NCBI GenBank assembly: GCA_964235705.1
Contig: CAXSDP010000004.1
Location: 49,751 to 113,750 of the forward strand
Origin: RH-AL1 sp964235705
Lineage (GTDB): Bacteria; Pseudomonadota; Alphaproteobacteria; Rhizobiales; Beijerinckiaceae
Direction: 5' to 3'
Length of the DNA: 64,000 nt
Part shown: piece after piece, positions 1 to 8,814 of the stretch
How positions within the stretch are numbered: position 1 is the first letter of the stretch
Layout: every line of letters starts with the position of its first letter
Translations under genes and position numbers: made by a program
Notes under the pieces: generated by a model
Seen by the model: only the letters and a program-made list of their open reading frames with translations
What the model was told of the DNA's origin: nothing
Databases searched by the model: none

Positions 1-906
<906 letters not shown>

Positions 907-1098
907 CGTCGCGCGCCGGTCCTGACGCCATCGCGGACGCTCGATCGGGCTTTCGTGGATTTCCGGCTTCCGATGGAATTATTGCCGCCCGGCTCGGATC
1001 GCGCGTAAGAAGGGCGTGTCCGACGAACGATGGCGTGACCGATCCGAGAGCGATCGAGGCCCGGCCGACCAATGGTGGGTGGGGATGGATAGGCGGGG

Positions 1099-2796
1099 AT
1101 GACGAAGGCTTCCGACACGACGGCGACGACGACGCTCCGCAAGGCGCCGACGGGGATCGATGGGTTCGACGACATCACGTTCGGCGGCCTGCCGAAGGGT
1201 CGGCCGAGCTTGATCTGCGGCTCGGCGGGTTGCGGCAAGACCTTGTTCGCCCTCACCTTCCTCGTCAACGGCGCGACCCGCTACGACGAGCCCGGCGTCT
1301 TCGTCTCCTTCGAGGAGCGCGCGGCCGACCTCGCCGCCAACGTCGCCTCGCTCGGCTACGACCTCGACGACCTCGTGGCGAGGGGCAAGCTCGCCATCGA
1401 TCACGTGCGCGTCGAGCGCAGCGAGATCGAGGAAAGCGGCGAGTACGACCTCGAAGGGCTGTTCATCCGGCTGGGCTACGCCATCGACAGCGTCGGGGCC
1501 AAGCGCGTCGTGCTCGACACGATCGAGACCCTGTTCTCCGGCCTCGACGACACGGCCCTGCTGCGTGCCGAGTTGCGCAGGCTGTTCGGCTGGCTGAAGG
1601 ATCGCGGCGTCACGGCGGTCATCACCGGCGAGCGCGGCGAGGGCCAGCTGACCCGCCAGGGCCTGGAGGAATACGTTTCCGATTGCGTCGTGCTGCTCGA
1701 CAACCGGGTCATCGACCAGATCACCACGCGGCGCCTGCGCGTCGTCAAGTACCGGGGTTCGGCGCACGGCACCAACGAGTATCCGTTCCTGGTCGACCAC
1801 CAGGGCATCAGCGTCCTGCCGATCACCTCCGCCGACCTCAGCCACAAGGCTTCGCGCGAGGTCGTACCGACCGGCATCGCCGCCCTCGACGCGATGCTGG
1901 GACCTGGCGGCTTCTACGAGGGATCGAGCATCCTGGTGTCGGGTGTCGCCGGCACGGGCAAGACCACGGTCGCGGCCCACGTCGTGGACGCGGCCTGCAG
2001 GCGCGGCGAGCGGTGCTTGTCGTTCGTGTTCGAGGAGAGCGGCGACCAGGTCATCCGCAACGCCCTCTCGTTCGGCGTCGACCTCCAGCCGCACGTCGAA
2101 GCGGGACTGCTGGTCTTCCAAGCGGCGCGCCCGACGTTGTTCGGGCTGGAAACGCACCTCGCCGGCATGCACCGCGACATCGCGCGCTACGAGCCGCGCA
2201 TGGTCGTCGTCGACCCCATCTCGGCGCTCGAGGGGCCGGCGCGCGAGGTGCAGGCGACGCTGCTGCGGATGGTCGACATGCTGAAGAGCCGCACCATCAC
2301 CGCCGTCTTCACCTCGCTGCGGCGGGAAGGCACCTTCGATGGGGCCAACGACCTCGGGCTCTCCTCGCTGATGGACGTGTGGATCAAGCTGCTCGACGTC
2401 GAGGCCAATGGTGAGCGGACGCGCACGCTCTACGTCATCAAGGCACGCGGCATGAGCCATTCGAACCAGATCCGCGAGTTCCAGATCACGGGCGACGGCA
2501 TCAAGTTGATCGAGCCCTACATTGGCCCGGCCGGCGTGCTGACGGGTACGGCGCGGGTGGTCCAGGAAGCCGAGGAACAGGCCGCCTTGCTGCGTCTTAG
2601 GCACGAGGGCGAGCGGCGGCGGCGCGACGTGGCGCGGCGACGCGGCAGCGTCGAACGGCAGATCGAGGAGCTGCGCGCCACGCTTGAGGCCCAACGCGAC
2701 GAGGAGCGGATCCTGTTGGACGATGAGGAAACGCGGGAGCGGCTCGTCGCGATCGAGCGGGAAGCGCTGTCGACGCGCCGTGGTGCGGCCGAATGA
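1099..2796 (+). CDS. kaiC: KaiC-family double-domain RecA-like ATPase/autokinase
   Basis: The 565-residue protein has the two fused RecA-like domains of KaiC. CI carries Walker A GSAGCGKT (41-48) and the catalytic Glu pair FEER (72-73). CII carries Walker A GVAGTGKT (about 281-288) and a second Glu pair in VFEES. At the position of the cyanobacterial phosphosites (Ser431/Thr432) this protein reads LSSLMD, a Ser-Ser pair at 422-423. After the CII core the last ~75 residues (from about 490) are charged, rich in Glu, Arg and Ala, and look like a coiled coil, replacing the short KaiA-binding tail of cyanobacterial KaiC. No kaiA is visible. The stop overlaps the start of kaiB1 (ATGA), so the genes are translationally coupled. 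In other bacteria KaiC acts as a timer or stress-linked ATPase; oscillation is not implied here. Confidence 0.93.
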   Translation: MTKASDTTATTTLRKAPTGIDGFDDITFGGLPKGRPSLICGSAGCGKTLFALTFLVNGATRYDEPGVFVSFEERAADLAANVASLGYDLDDLVARGKLAIDHVRVERSEIEESGEYDLEGLFIRLGYAIDSVGAKRVVLDTIETLFSGLDDTALLRAELRRLFGWLKDRGVTAVITGERGEGQLTRQGLEEYVSDCVVLLDNRVIDQITTRRLRVVKYRGSAHGTNEYPFLVDHQGISVLPITSADLSHKASREVVPTGIAALDAMLGPGGFYEGSSILVSGVAGTGKTTVAAHVVDAACRRGERCLSFVFEESGDQVIRNALSFGVDLQPHVEAGLLVFQAARPTLFGLETHLAGMHRDIARYEPRMVVVDPISALEGPAREVQATLLRMVDMLKSRTITAVFTSLRREGTFDGANDLGLSSLMDVWIKLLDVEANGERTRTLYVIKARGMSHSNQIREFQITGDGIKLIEPYIGPAGVLTGTARVVQEAEEQAALLRLRHEGERRRRDVARRRGSVERQIEELRATLEAQRDEERILLDDEETRERLVAIEREALSTRRGAAE

Positions 2797-3143
2797 ACGG
2801 GGCGGACGACCGTCGGATCGATGGCGCGGGGGAGGCCGACCAGGGCCACTACCACCTCCGGCTCTACGTGGCCGGGCAGACGGCCAAGTCGCTGCGCGCG
2901 ACGGCCAACCTGAGGCGCGTCTGCGAGGAACACCTCGCGGGCCGTTACGACATCGAGGTGATCGACCTGCTGCAGAACCCGAAGCTGGCCGCCGGCGATC
3001 AGATCCTCGCCGTACCGACCCTGGTCCGACGGCTCCCGGCGCCGTTGAAGCGCATCATCGGCGACTTGTCCGATACCGAGAAGGTCCTCGTCGGCCTGGA
3101 CATCCGATCCAAGGACGCGCGTCCCAAGGTCGAAGGCGCTTGA
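2793..3143 (+). CDS. kaiB: KaiB-family protein 1
   Basis: The 116-residue protein matches cyanobacterial KaiB closely after a ~20-residue N-terminal extension. It has the thioredoxin-like first strand (LRLYVAGQT), the segment VIDLLQNPKLA, the PTLVRRLPAPLKR region with the expected prolines, and RRIIGDLSD-type sequence followed by KVLVGLD. KaiB is a fold-switching partner that binds the KaiC CI ring. The ATG lies inside the kaiC stop codon (ATGA), and its own stop overlaps the TTG start proposed for kaiB2. It is therefore the second gene of a four-gene overlapping operon. Of the two KaiB proteins here this one is closer to the classical clock KaiB. Confidence 0.93.
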   Translation: MNGADDRRIDGAGEADQGHYHLRLYVAGQTAKSLRATANLRRVCEEHLAGRYDIEVIDLLQNPKLAAGDQILAVPTLVRRLPAPLKRIIGDLSDTEKVLVGLDIRSKDARPKVEGA

Positions 3144-3445
3144 TCGGTGGAGACGATCCACCCGGCCGCTATCGGTTGCGCCTGTTCATCGCGGGAACGT
3201 CGCCGCGCTCGCGGCGGACCATCGAGAACCTGCGGCGCGTCTGCGACGTCCACCTCCGGGGTAATTTCGACCTGGATGTCGTCGATATCTACCAGCAGCC
3301 ACATCTCGCCGAGATGTACCAGGTGGTGGCGGCACCGACCCTGGTGAAGGTGTCACCGCAGCCGCTGCGACGGATCATCGGCGACCTCACGGACGAGGCG
3401 CGCCTGCTGCGCGGCCTCGACCTGCCCGGTTCGTCCACACCATGA
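3140..3445 (+). CDS. KaiB-family protein 2 (TTG start)
   Basis: A second KaiB-like protein of about 101 residues follows at once. It has LRLFIAGTSPRS, VVDIYQQPHLAE, APTLVKVSPQPLRR and RIIGDLTDEARLLRGLDL, all aligning with KaiB but clearly divergent from kaiB1 (IYQQPHLAEMYQ in place of LLQNPKLAAGDQ). There is no ATG or GTG at the right place. A TTG at 3140 overlaps the kaiB1 stop (TTGA) and has an AAGG...GAAGG purine stretch upstream, so I take it as the start. The stop overlaps the ATG of the downstream kinase (ATGA). Such divergent copies resemble the KaiB2-type proteins and the KaiB-like sensor domain of SasA. A role as a coupler between KaiC and the kinase is inference. Confidence 0.85.
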   Translation: MIGGDDPPGRYRLRLFIAGTSPRSRRTIENLRRVCDVHLRGNFDLDVVDIYQQPHLAEMYQVVAAPTLVKVSPQPLRRIIGDLTDEARLLRGLDLPGSSTP

Positions 3446-5348
3446 TCACCCAAGCGCCCTCGATCACCCAAGCGCCCTCGATCACCGAAGCGCCGTCGNN
3501 NNNNNNNNNNNNNNNNNNNNNNNNNNNNNNNNNNNNNNNNNNNNNNNNNNNNNNNNNNNNNNNNNNNNNNNNNNNNNNNNNNNNNNNNNNNNNNNNNNGA
3601 TCACCCAAGCGCCCTCGATCACCCAAGCGCCCTCGATCACCGAAGCGCCGTCGGCGCTGGCCCTCGCGAACGCCCGCATCCGCGAGTTGGAGCTGCGCCT
3701 GGAGGAGAGCGAGGACACGTTGGAGGCGATCCGGCGCGGCGACTTCGACGCCGTCGTCGTCCAGGGCGCCGACAACGAGCGGCAGATCTACACGCTGGAG
3801 AACGCGGACGGCCCCTACCGGGCCTTGATCGAGCAGATGCAGGAGGGCGCCTTCACGCTCGCGGACGATGGGCGCCTGCTGTACTGCAACCGACGGCTCG
3901 CGGACCTGCTCGACACGCCCCAGGAACGCTTGATCGGACGGATGCTCGGCGAGTTCCTGAACGAGGACGACGTCGCGAGGCTCGCCGTCCTGATGGCGGA
4001 GGCCTCGCACGCGACGGCGCGCGGCGAGGTGTCGATCAGCGTCGGTCACGGACCGCGGCCGGTGTACCTGTCGCTGAGCCTGCTCGACCGCGACGAGCGG
4101 CAACCGATCCTCTGCGGCGTCCTCACCGACTTGACCGAGCAGAAGCTGCACCTGCGCGAACTCTCGGACGCCAACGCGCGGCTGCGATCCGAGAGCCTGC
4201 AACGCGAGCGCGCCGAGGAGGCGCTCCGCCAGGCGCAGAAGATGGAGGCGATCGGGCAATTGACCGGCGGCGTCGCCCACGATTTCAACAACCTGCTCAC
4301 CATCATCAAGTCCTCGACCGAACTGCTGCGTCGGCCGGACCTCGCCGAGCCGCGACGCTCGCGCTACGTCGAGGCAATCTCCGACACCGTGGATCGCGCG
4401 GCCAAGCTGACCGGTCAGTTGCTCGCCTTCGCGCGGCGGCAGTCGCTGCGACCGGAGGTGTTCGACGTCGGCGAGCGGATACGGATGGTGTCCGACATGC
4501 TCGTGACCATCGTGGGCGCCCGCATCAGGATCGAGCGCGAGGATCAAGCCCGCCCTTGCTTCATCGAGGCGGATGCCAGCCAGTTCGACACGGCGCTGGT
4601 CAACCTGGCGGTCAACGCGCGCGATGCCATGGACGGCGAAGGCGCGTTCACGTTGAGCGTGACCCGCGACCGCCTGCTGGCACCGACGACGCCCGAGGGC
4701 TGCCCGATCCCCGTCGTTTCCATCCACGTCGGGGATACCGGCTGCGGCATCCCGGCCAACGACCTCGGCCGCATCTTCGAGCCCTTCTTCACGACCAAGG
4801 GGATCGGCAAGGGCACCGGGCTCGGCCTCAGCCAGGTTTTCGGCTTCGTCAAGCAGTCGGGTGGCCACGTCGACGTCGCGAGCGAGGTGGGACGGGGCAC
4901 GACCTTCACGCTGCACCTCCCCAGCGTTTCCGCCGATCGCCTGGAGGCGGCCCATCCCGCCGAGGCGCGAACCATGGCCGCCGACGCCGGCGACGGCCGC
5001 CGTGTCCTCGTGGTGGAGGACAACGTCGAGGTCGGCGCGTTCTCGACGCAGCTGCTGCAGGACCTCGGCTACGAGACGACGTGGGCGGCGAGCGCGGACG
5101 AGGCGTTGAAGATCCTGTCGAGCGGCGTGGAGCGCTTCCAGGCGGTGTTCTCCGACGTGGTCATGCCCGGCATGAACGGCGTCGACTTCGGCCGGGAGGT
5201 CCGGCGCCTCTACGCCGGGCTGCCGGTCATCCTCACCAGCGGTTACAGCGAGGTGCTCGCGCACGATCACCACCACGGCTTCGAGCTGCTCAGGAAGCCT
5301 TACTCGATCCGCGACCTGTCGAGCGTCCTGAACAGGATCTCGAGTTAG
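3442..5348 (+). CDS. Hybrid histidine kinase (PAS-HisKA-HATPase-REC), interrupted by a scaffold gap
   Basis: This is the fourth gene of the Kai operon; its ATG at 3442 overlaps the kaiB2 stop. The N-terminus is MITQAPSITQAPSITEAPS, then a 100-N gap, then the same repeat and a short helical segment (RIRELELRLEESE). Next come a PAS domain (about 3822-4140), a HisKA box with GGVAHDFNN (His codon 4278-4280), HATPase motifs NLAVNARDAM, DTGCGIP and GKGTGLGLS, and a C-terminal receiver with VLVVEDN and phospho-acceptor Asp at 5154-5156 (FSDVVMPG). The frame differs across the gap only because 100 is not a multiple of three. The 55 bases on each side of the gap are identical, so the gene is probably continuous. 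It is the likely output or partner kinase of the KaiC/KaiB proteins. No membrane segment is seen. Confidence 0.9.
3445..3498 (+). repeat. 18-bp tandem repeat encoding ITQAPS, left of the gap
   Basis: There are three 18-bp units here: two identical ATCACCCAAGCGCCCTCG and one variant (ATCACCGAAGCGCCGTCG). They encode ITQAPS-ITQAPS-ITEAPS at the very N-terminus of the kinase. The same three units recur at 3600-3653, directly after the gap. Either the true repeat array is longer than shown, or the same array has been written twice by the scaffolder. Confidence 0.9.
3499..3598. other. 100-N scaffold gap inside the kinase gene (probable false gap)
   Basis: Exactly 100 Ns. Bases 3444-3498 and 3599-3653 are the same 55-base sequence, which is what two contig ends overlapping by one assembly k-mer would look like. 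Removing the Ns and one copy of the 55 bases gives one uninterrupted reading frame. Confidence 0.85.
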
Positions 5349-5422
5349 GTGGGCAGGGGCGTCGATGGCGTCGCCTTCGGCGCGGTGCTATGGCTGCCCG
5401 CGCTCACCCCGTCGAGGCTCGC

Positions 5423-6202
5423 ATGATGACAGGCTTTCTCCGCCGCACGTTCCTGCTGGGGGCCGGCACCGTGTCGGCCGCCGCGTCCCTCAGGCGCGCT
5501 CAAGCGCAAACGAGCCCGCAAGCGGGTTCGCAGGCGGCTCCGACCGCCCCGATCGACCTCCACGCCGAGCTGAAGTACCCGTTCGTGGTGCCGCCGCTGT
5601 CCTACGCCTACGAGGCGAACCAAGCCTCGATCGACGCGGCGACGATGCACCTGCACCACGACAAGCATCACGCGGCCTACGTGGCCAACCTGAACGCCGC
5701 CCTCAAGGATCACGCCGACCTCCAGGCGATGACGCTGCGAAACCTCCTCCTGCACCTAGGCGACCTGCCCGAGTCGGTTCGCACCGTCGTGCGCAACAAC
5801 GCCGGCGGGCACGCCAACCACTCGATGTTCTGGCAGGTCATGGGCGGCACCGGCGGCGAGCCGACCGGGGACGTCGCGGCGGCGATCACCCGCGATTTCG
5901 GCTCCTTCGACAAGCTCAAGGTGGCGTTCGACGAGGCCGGGACGAAGGTGTTCGGATCGGGCTGGGCCGTGGTGGCGAGCGATCGCGACGGCAAGCTGAC
6001 CTTGGTGTCGAAGCCCAACCAGGACTCGCCGATCACGGATGGACGGGCGGTGGTCTTCGGCAACGACGTGTGGGAGCACGCCTACTACCTCAAGTATCAG
6101 AATCGCCGCCCGGACTATCTGAACGCGTGGTGGAACGTGTTGGACTGGTCGCGCATCAACGACCGCTACGCCGCCGCGAAGGCGGGAACGCTGTCGGCCT
6201 GA
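5423..6202 (+). CDS. Fe/Mn superoxide dismutase with a twin-arginine signal
   Basis: The 259-residue protein is an Fe/Mn superoxide dismutase, which disproportionates superoxide to H2O2 and O2. The N-terminus (FLRRTFLLGAG, then a hydrophobic stretch ending near AQA at 26-28) looks like a Tat signal peptide, so export to the periplasm with metal already bound is likely. The metal-ligand motifs are present: HLHHDKHH (His78 as first ligand), GGHANHSMFW, and DVWEHAYY with the Asp-x3-His pair. The gene starts at paired ATGs (5423/5426) with GAGG just upstream, 74 bp after the kinase gene. Most bacterial SodB/SodA proteins are cytoplasmic and about 200 residues; the extra ~50 residues here are the signal and linker. 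Confidence 0.93.
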   Translation: MMTGFLRRTFLLGAGTVSAAASLRRAQAQTSPQAGSQAAPTAPIDLHAELKYPFVVPPLSYAYEANQASIDAATMHLHHDKHHAAYVANLNAALKDHADLQAMTLRNLLLHLGDLPESVRTVVRNNAGGHANHSMFWQVMGGTGGEPTGDVAAAITRDFGSFDKLKVAFDEAGTKVFGSGWAVVASDRDGKLTLVSKPNQDSPITDGRAVVFGNDVWEHAYYLKYQNRRPDYLNAWWNVLDWSRINDRYAAAKAGTLSA

Positions 6203-6313
6203 CGCGCCGACGGCGTCCTCCGGGTCGCCGACGGCTGGGCTGTGGACGGGCGCGGGCTTCGCCGCACCGGACCGTGACGCCATGCTAGGGTGCGGCACGG
6301 GGGAACGTGCCGC

Positions 6314-7816
6314 ATGAGTTTCGCGATCGACCTAGGGCTCACCGGCGAGGGGGCCGGCACGCTCGACCTCGTCGAGCTGCTCGCCACCCGGCTCCTCGTG
6401 CAGGGCAATTCCGGCTCCGGCAAATCGCACCTGCTCCGTCGGCTGCTGGAACAAAGCGCCGGGCTCGTCCAGCAGGCCGTGATCGATCCCGAGGGCGACT
6501 TCGTGACGCTCGCGGAACGCTACGGCCACGTCGTGGTCGAGGCGGACGGCGACGACGTGGAGTTGCAGCGCATCGCCGCGCGGGTGCGCGAGCATCGCGT
6601 GTCCGTGGTGCTGTCGCTGGAAGGGCTCGATGCGGAAGAGCAGATGCGGGCCGCCGCCGCCTTCCTTGGCGGCCTGTTCGACGCGGATCGCGCGCAATGG
6701 TACCCGATGCTCGTGGTGGTGGACGAGGCTCAGCTGTTCGCCCCCGCCGCTAGCGGCGAGGTGTCGGACGAGGCGCGTCGGCTGTCGCTCGGCGCGATGA
6801 CCAACCTGATGTGCCGCGGCCGCAAGCGCGGGCTCGCCGGCGTCATCGCCACGCAGCGTCTGGCCAAGCTCGCCAAGAACGTGGCGGCGGAAGCCTCCAA
6901 CTTCCTGATGGGACGCACCTTCCTCGACATCGACATGGCGCGCGCCGCCGACCTGCTCGGGCTGGAGCGCCGCCAGGCGGAGATGTTCCGCGACCTGCCG
7001 CGCGGGCACTTCGTGGCGCTGGGGCCGGCCCTGTCGAAGCGCCCGCTGCCGATCGCGGTCGGCCCGACGCTGACCGGCACCCGCGCGACGCCCCTCAGCC
7101 TGGTGCCGCCGCCGCAGCCGGGCCTCGACAGCCGCTCGCTGATCCTCACCGCGGGTGCGGACGAGCCGGCGCGCCTGGCCCCCGCCGCCCGCGCGAGGCC
7201 GCGGCCGACCACGCAGGACGTGCTCGTCCAACTCGCCAATTACCGCTCGCCATCCGATGACGCCGTGCCCGACGAGGAGCCCGGCGACCCGGCCGAGCGC
7301 GAAGCGACGCTCGTCTCAATCCTCGCCTCGGTGCTAGCCGACGCCGACGCGGGGACGTGCACGCCGGCCACCCTCTACCAGGACTTCACCGTGCGCTGCC
7401 GCATCCGGCGGATCAGGGGCGACGTCATGGGCTTGGCCGAGTTCAAGCGGCGGCTGGCGGTCGCGCGGGCGGGCGTCGGGGGCGGCGAGGCGCCCGATGG
7501 TCCGGCTTGGGAGCGCGCGCAGGAGGTGGCGGCCGGGTTGCCGGACGACCTCGCCGGCCTTTACCTCTTGGTGGTGCGGGCGGCGATCGCGGGCGAGCCT
7601 TGCCCGTCAGACGCCTCGCTCGCCGCCGCCTACGGCACCAGCTCGTCCGGGCGGGCGCGCCGCATGCTGGCCTACCTGGAGGAGCGCGGCACCATCGTGA
7701 CCCGCCGCGACCTGCGTGGCGCCCCGATCATCGCGATCCTCGATCCCGCCGTGGAGACCGCGCCGGGCGAACCGGAGGTCGGATCGGGACCGGCCAAGCG
7801 GCGCGGCCGGGGCTGA
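6314..7816 (+). CDS. HerA-like ATP-binding protein (DUF87)
   Basis: The 500-residue protein has a P-loop GNSGSGKSH (about 35-43) and a Walker B-like VVVDEAQLFAP, with CRGRKRGLAGVIATQRL following. This is the layout of HerA/DUF87-type hexameric DNA-pumping ATPases. The last ~100 residues look like a winged-helix segment (SSGRARRMLAYLEERGTIV). I chose the ATG at 6314, with GGGGGA upstream, over one 24 bases earlier, because the protein then begins directly with the conserved MSFAIDLGL segment. No nurA nuclease gene is next to it, so its role in end resection, or in a defence system, cannot be read from the neighbourhood. It stands between a sod gene and a response-regulator gene. Confidence 0.8.
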   Translation: MSFAIDLGLTGEGAGTLDLVELLATRLLVQGNSGSGKSHLLRRLLEQSAGLVQQAVIDPEGDFVTLAERYGHVVVEADGDDVELQRIAARVREHRVSVVLSLEGLDAEEQMRAAAAFLGGLFDADRAQWYPMLVVVDEAQLFAPAASGEVSDEARRLSLGAMTNLMCRGRKRGLAGVIATQRLAKLAKNVAAEASNFLMGRTFLDIDMARAADLLGLERRQAEMFRDLPRGHFVALGPALSKRPLPIAVGPTLTGTRATPLSLVPPPQPGLDSRSLILTAGADEPARLAPAARARPRPTTQDVLVQLANYRSPSDDAVPDEEPGDPAEREATLVSILASVLADADAGTCTPATLYQDFTVRCRIRRIRGDVMGLAEFKRRLAVARAGVGGGEAPDGPAWERAQEVAAGLPDDLAGLYLLVVRAAIAGEPCPSDASLAAAYGTSSSGRARRMLAYLEERGTIVTRRDLRGAPIIAILDPAVETAPGEPEVGSGPAKRRGRG

Positions 7817-7970
7817 TCCCGGACACGGCGGTGTTCGCGGATCGACCCGGCGCCCGCCTTCGTGGGATAAGGACGTCGGGTGAGCGGCGGTGGTTGCGGC
7901 TTTCGAGTCCAAGCCGTATGGCGAGCGACGCGCGACACGATCCCGGACGCGGCCGACCCTGGACGGTACC

Positions 7971-8348
7971 ATGCCCAAACTCCTCCTCGTCGAGGATCAC
8001 GAAGAGCTTTGGGATTTCCTGTCGCGACGCCTTCGCCGGCGCGGGTTCGAGGTCATCCTCGCGCACGACGGCCAGCAAGCCCTCGACCAGGCGTCCTCGG
8101 CGTCACCCGACCTCATGCTCCTCGATATGGACCTGCCGATCATGGACGGCTGGAGCGTGGCCCGCACCCTGCGGGCGCGGGCGAACGCGTTGCCCATCAT
8201 CGCCCTGACCGCGCATGCGATGAGCGGGGACAAGGCGAAGGCGCTGGAAGCCGGGTGCGACGAGTACCACCCGAAGCCGGTCGACTTCGGCCGCCTCCTG
8301 GTACAGGTCGACGAGTTGCTGCGGCGCCGTCAGGTCACGGATGCCTGA
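7971..8348 (+). CDS. Single-domain response regulator (CheY-like)
   Basis: The 125-residue protein is a lone receiver domain: KLLLVEDHEE at the N-terminus with the acidic pair, LMLLDMDLPIMDGW with the phospho-acceptor Asp, IALTAHAM with the switch Thr, and YHPKPVDF with the conserved Lys. There is no output domain. The start ATG at 7971 is followed immediately by the first beta strand. Such proteins (DivK-like, or shuttles in a phosphorelay) receive phosphate from a hybrid kinase; the next gene downstream is a hybrid kinase with two receiver domains, a plausible but unproven partner. Confidence 0.9.
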   Translation: MPKLLLVEDHEELWDFLSRRLRRRGFEVILAHDGQQALDQASSASPDLMLLDMDLPIMDGWSVARTLRARANALPIIALTAHAMSGDKAKALEAGCDEYHPKPVDFGRLLVQVDELLRRRQVTDA

Positions 8349-8814
8349 AACGCGCGCTCACGCCGCCTCGATCGGCCCCAGACGGGGCCTGCTGGCACGT
8401 CCGTCCAGGACGGCTTCGTGAGAACCGGGATGCCGGGTTCCCCGATGGCCCTGGTCGAGGACCGCGATCCCGGCGTGGCCGGCGAGAGGGCGCCCGGTGG
8501 AGGCGAGGACCGACTCGTCGATCCAACGAAGTCCGCTGCCCGGTAGGGCGGTCAACATCATGGTCGGACGGCGTCGAGGAAGCCCCGCCCGTGGCGGGGC
8601 CGCGCTCGATCGTCCCGTTCCTGTCATCGTGCAAGATCGGATGGTTTCGTCGGGCGGCATGGGCCATGGGGTTCTTCACCCGAGGCGTCCGCTCCCTCCG
8701 GTGCGATCGCGTGAGCGCGATGGGTCACGCGGAAGCGTTGCGCAAGCTCGACGGTGGGGCCAAGGTCGGTCTCGCGCGACCGCTTCGCCGAGCCAGCACC
8801 CGGAGCCAGATCCC
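8349..8814. other. Intergenic stretch without a recognisable gene
   Basis: This 466-bp stretch separates the response regulator from the hybrid kinase. Reading frames on either strand are compositionally arginine- and proline-rich and match nothing I recognise. There is an imperfect inverted repeat around 8421-8440 (GAACCGGGATGCCGGGTTC). I see no convincing terminator. Confidence 0.5.

Noticed and set aside
979..2694. Very long open frame on the minus strand opposite kaiC
   Set aside because: It is the mirror of a high-GC coding gene; its product is Arg/Asp/His-rich without family resemblance, while kaiC on the plus strand is unmistakable.
3387..5276. Long minus-strand frame opposite the hybrid kinase, crossing the gap
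   Set aside because: A shadow of the kinase gene; composition is typical of antisense frames in high-GC DNA.
6314..7816. Defence system around the HerA-like ATPase
   Set aside because: HerA-type ATPases occur in antiphage systems with a nuclease or Sir2 partner, but the neighbours here are sod and a response regulator and no nuclease is present.
8335..8679. Minus-strand frames in the 8.3-8.8 kb intergenic stretch
   Set aside because: No ribosome site, low-complexity Arg/Pro-rich product and no recognisable family.
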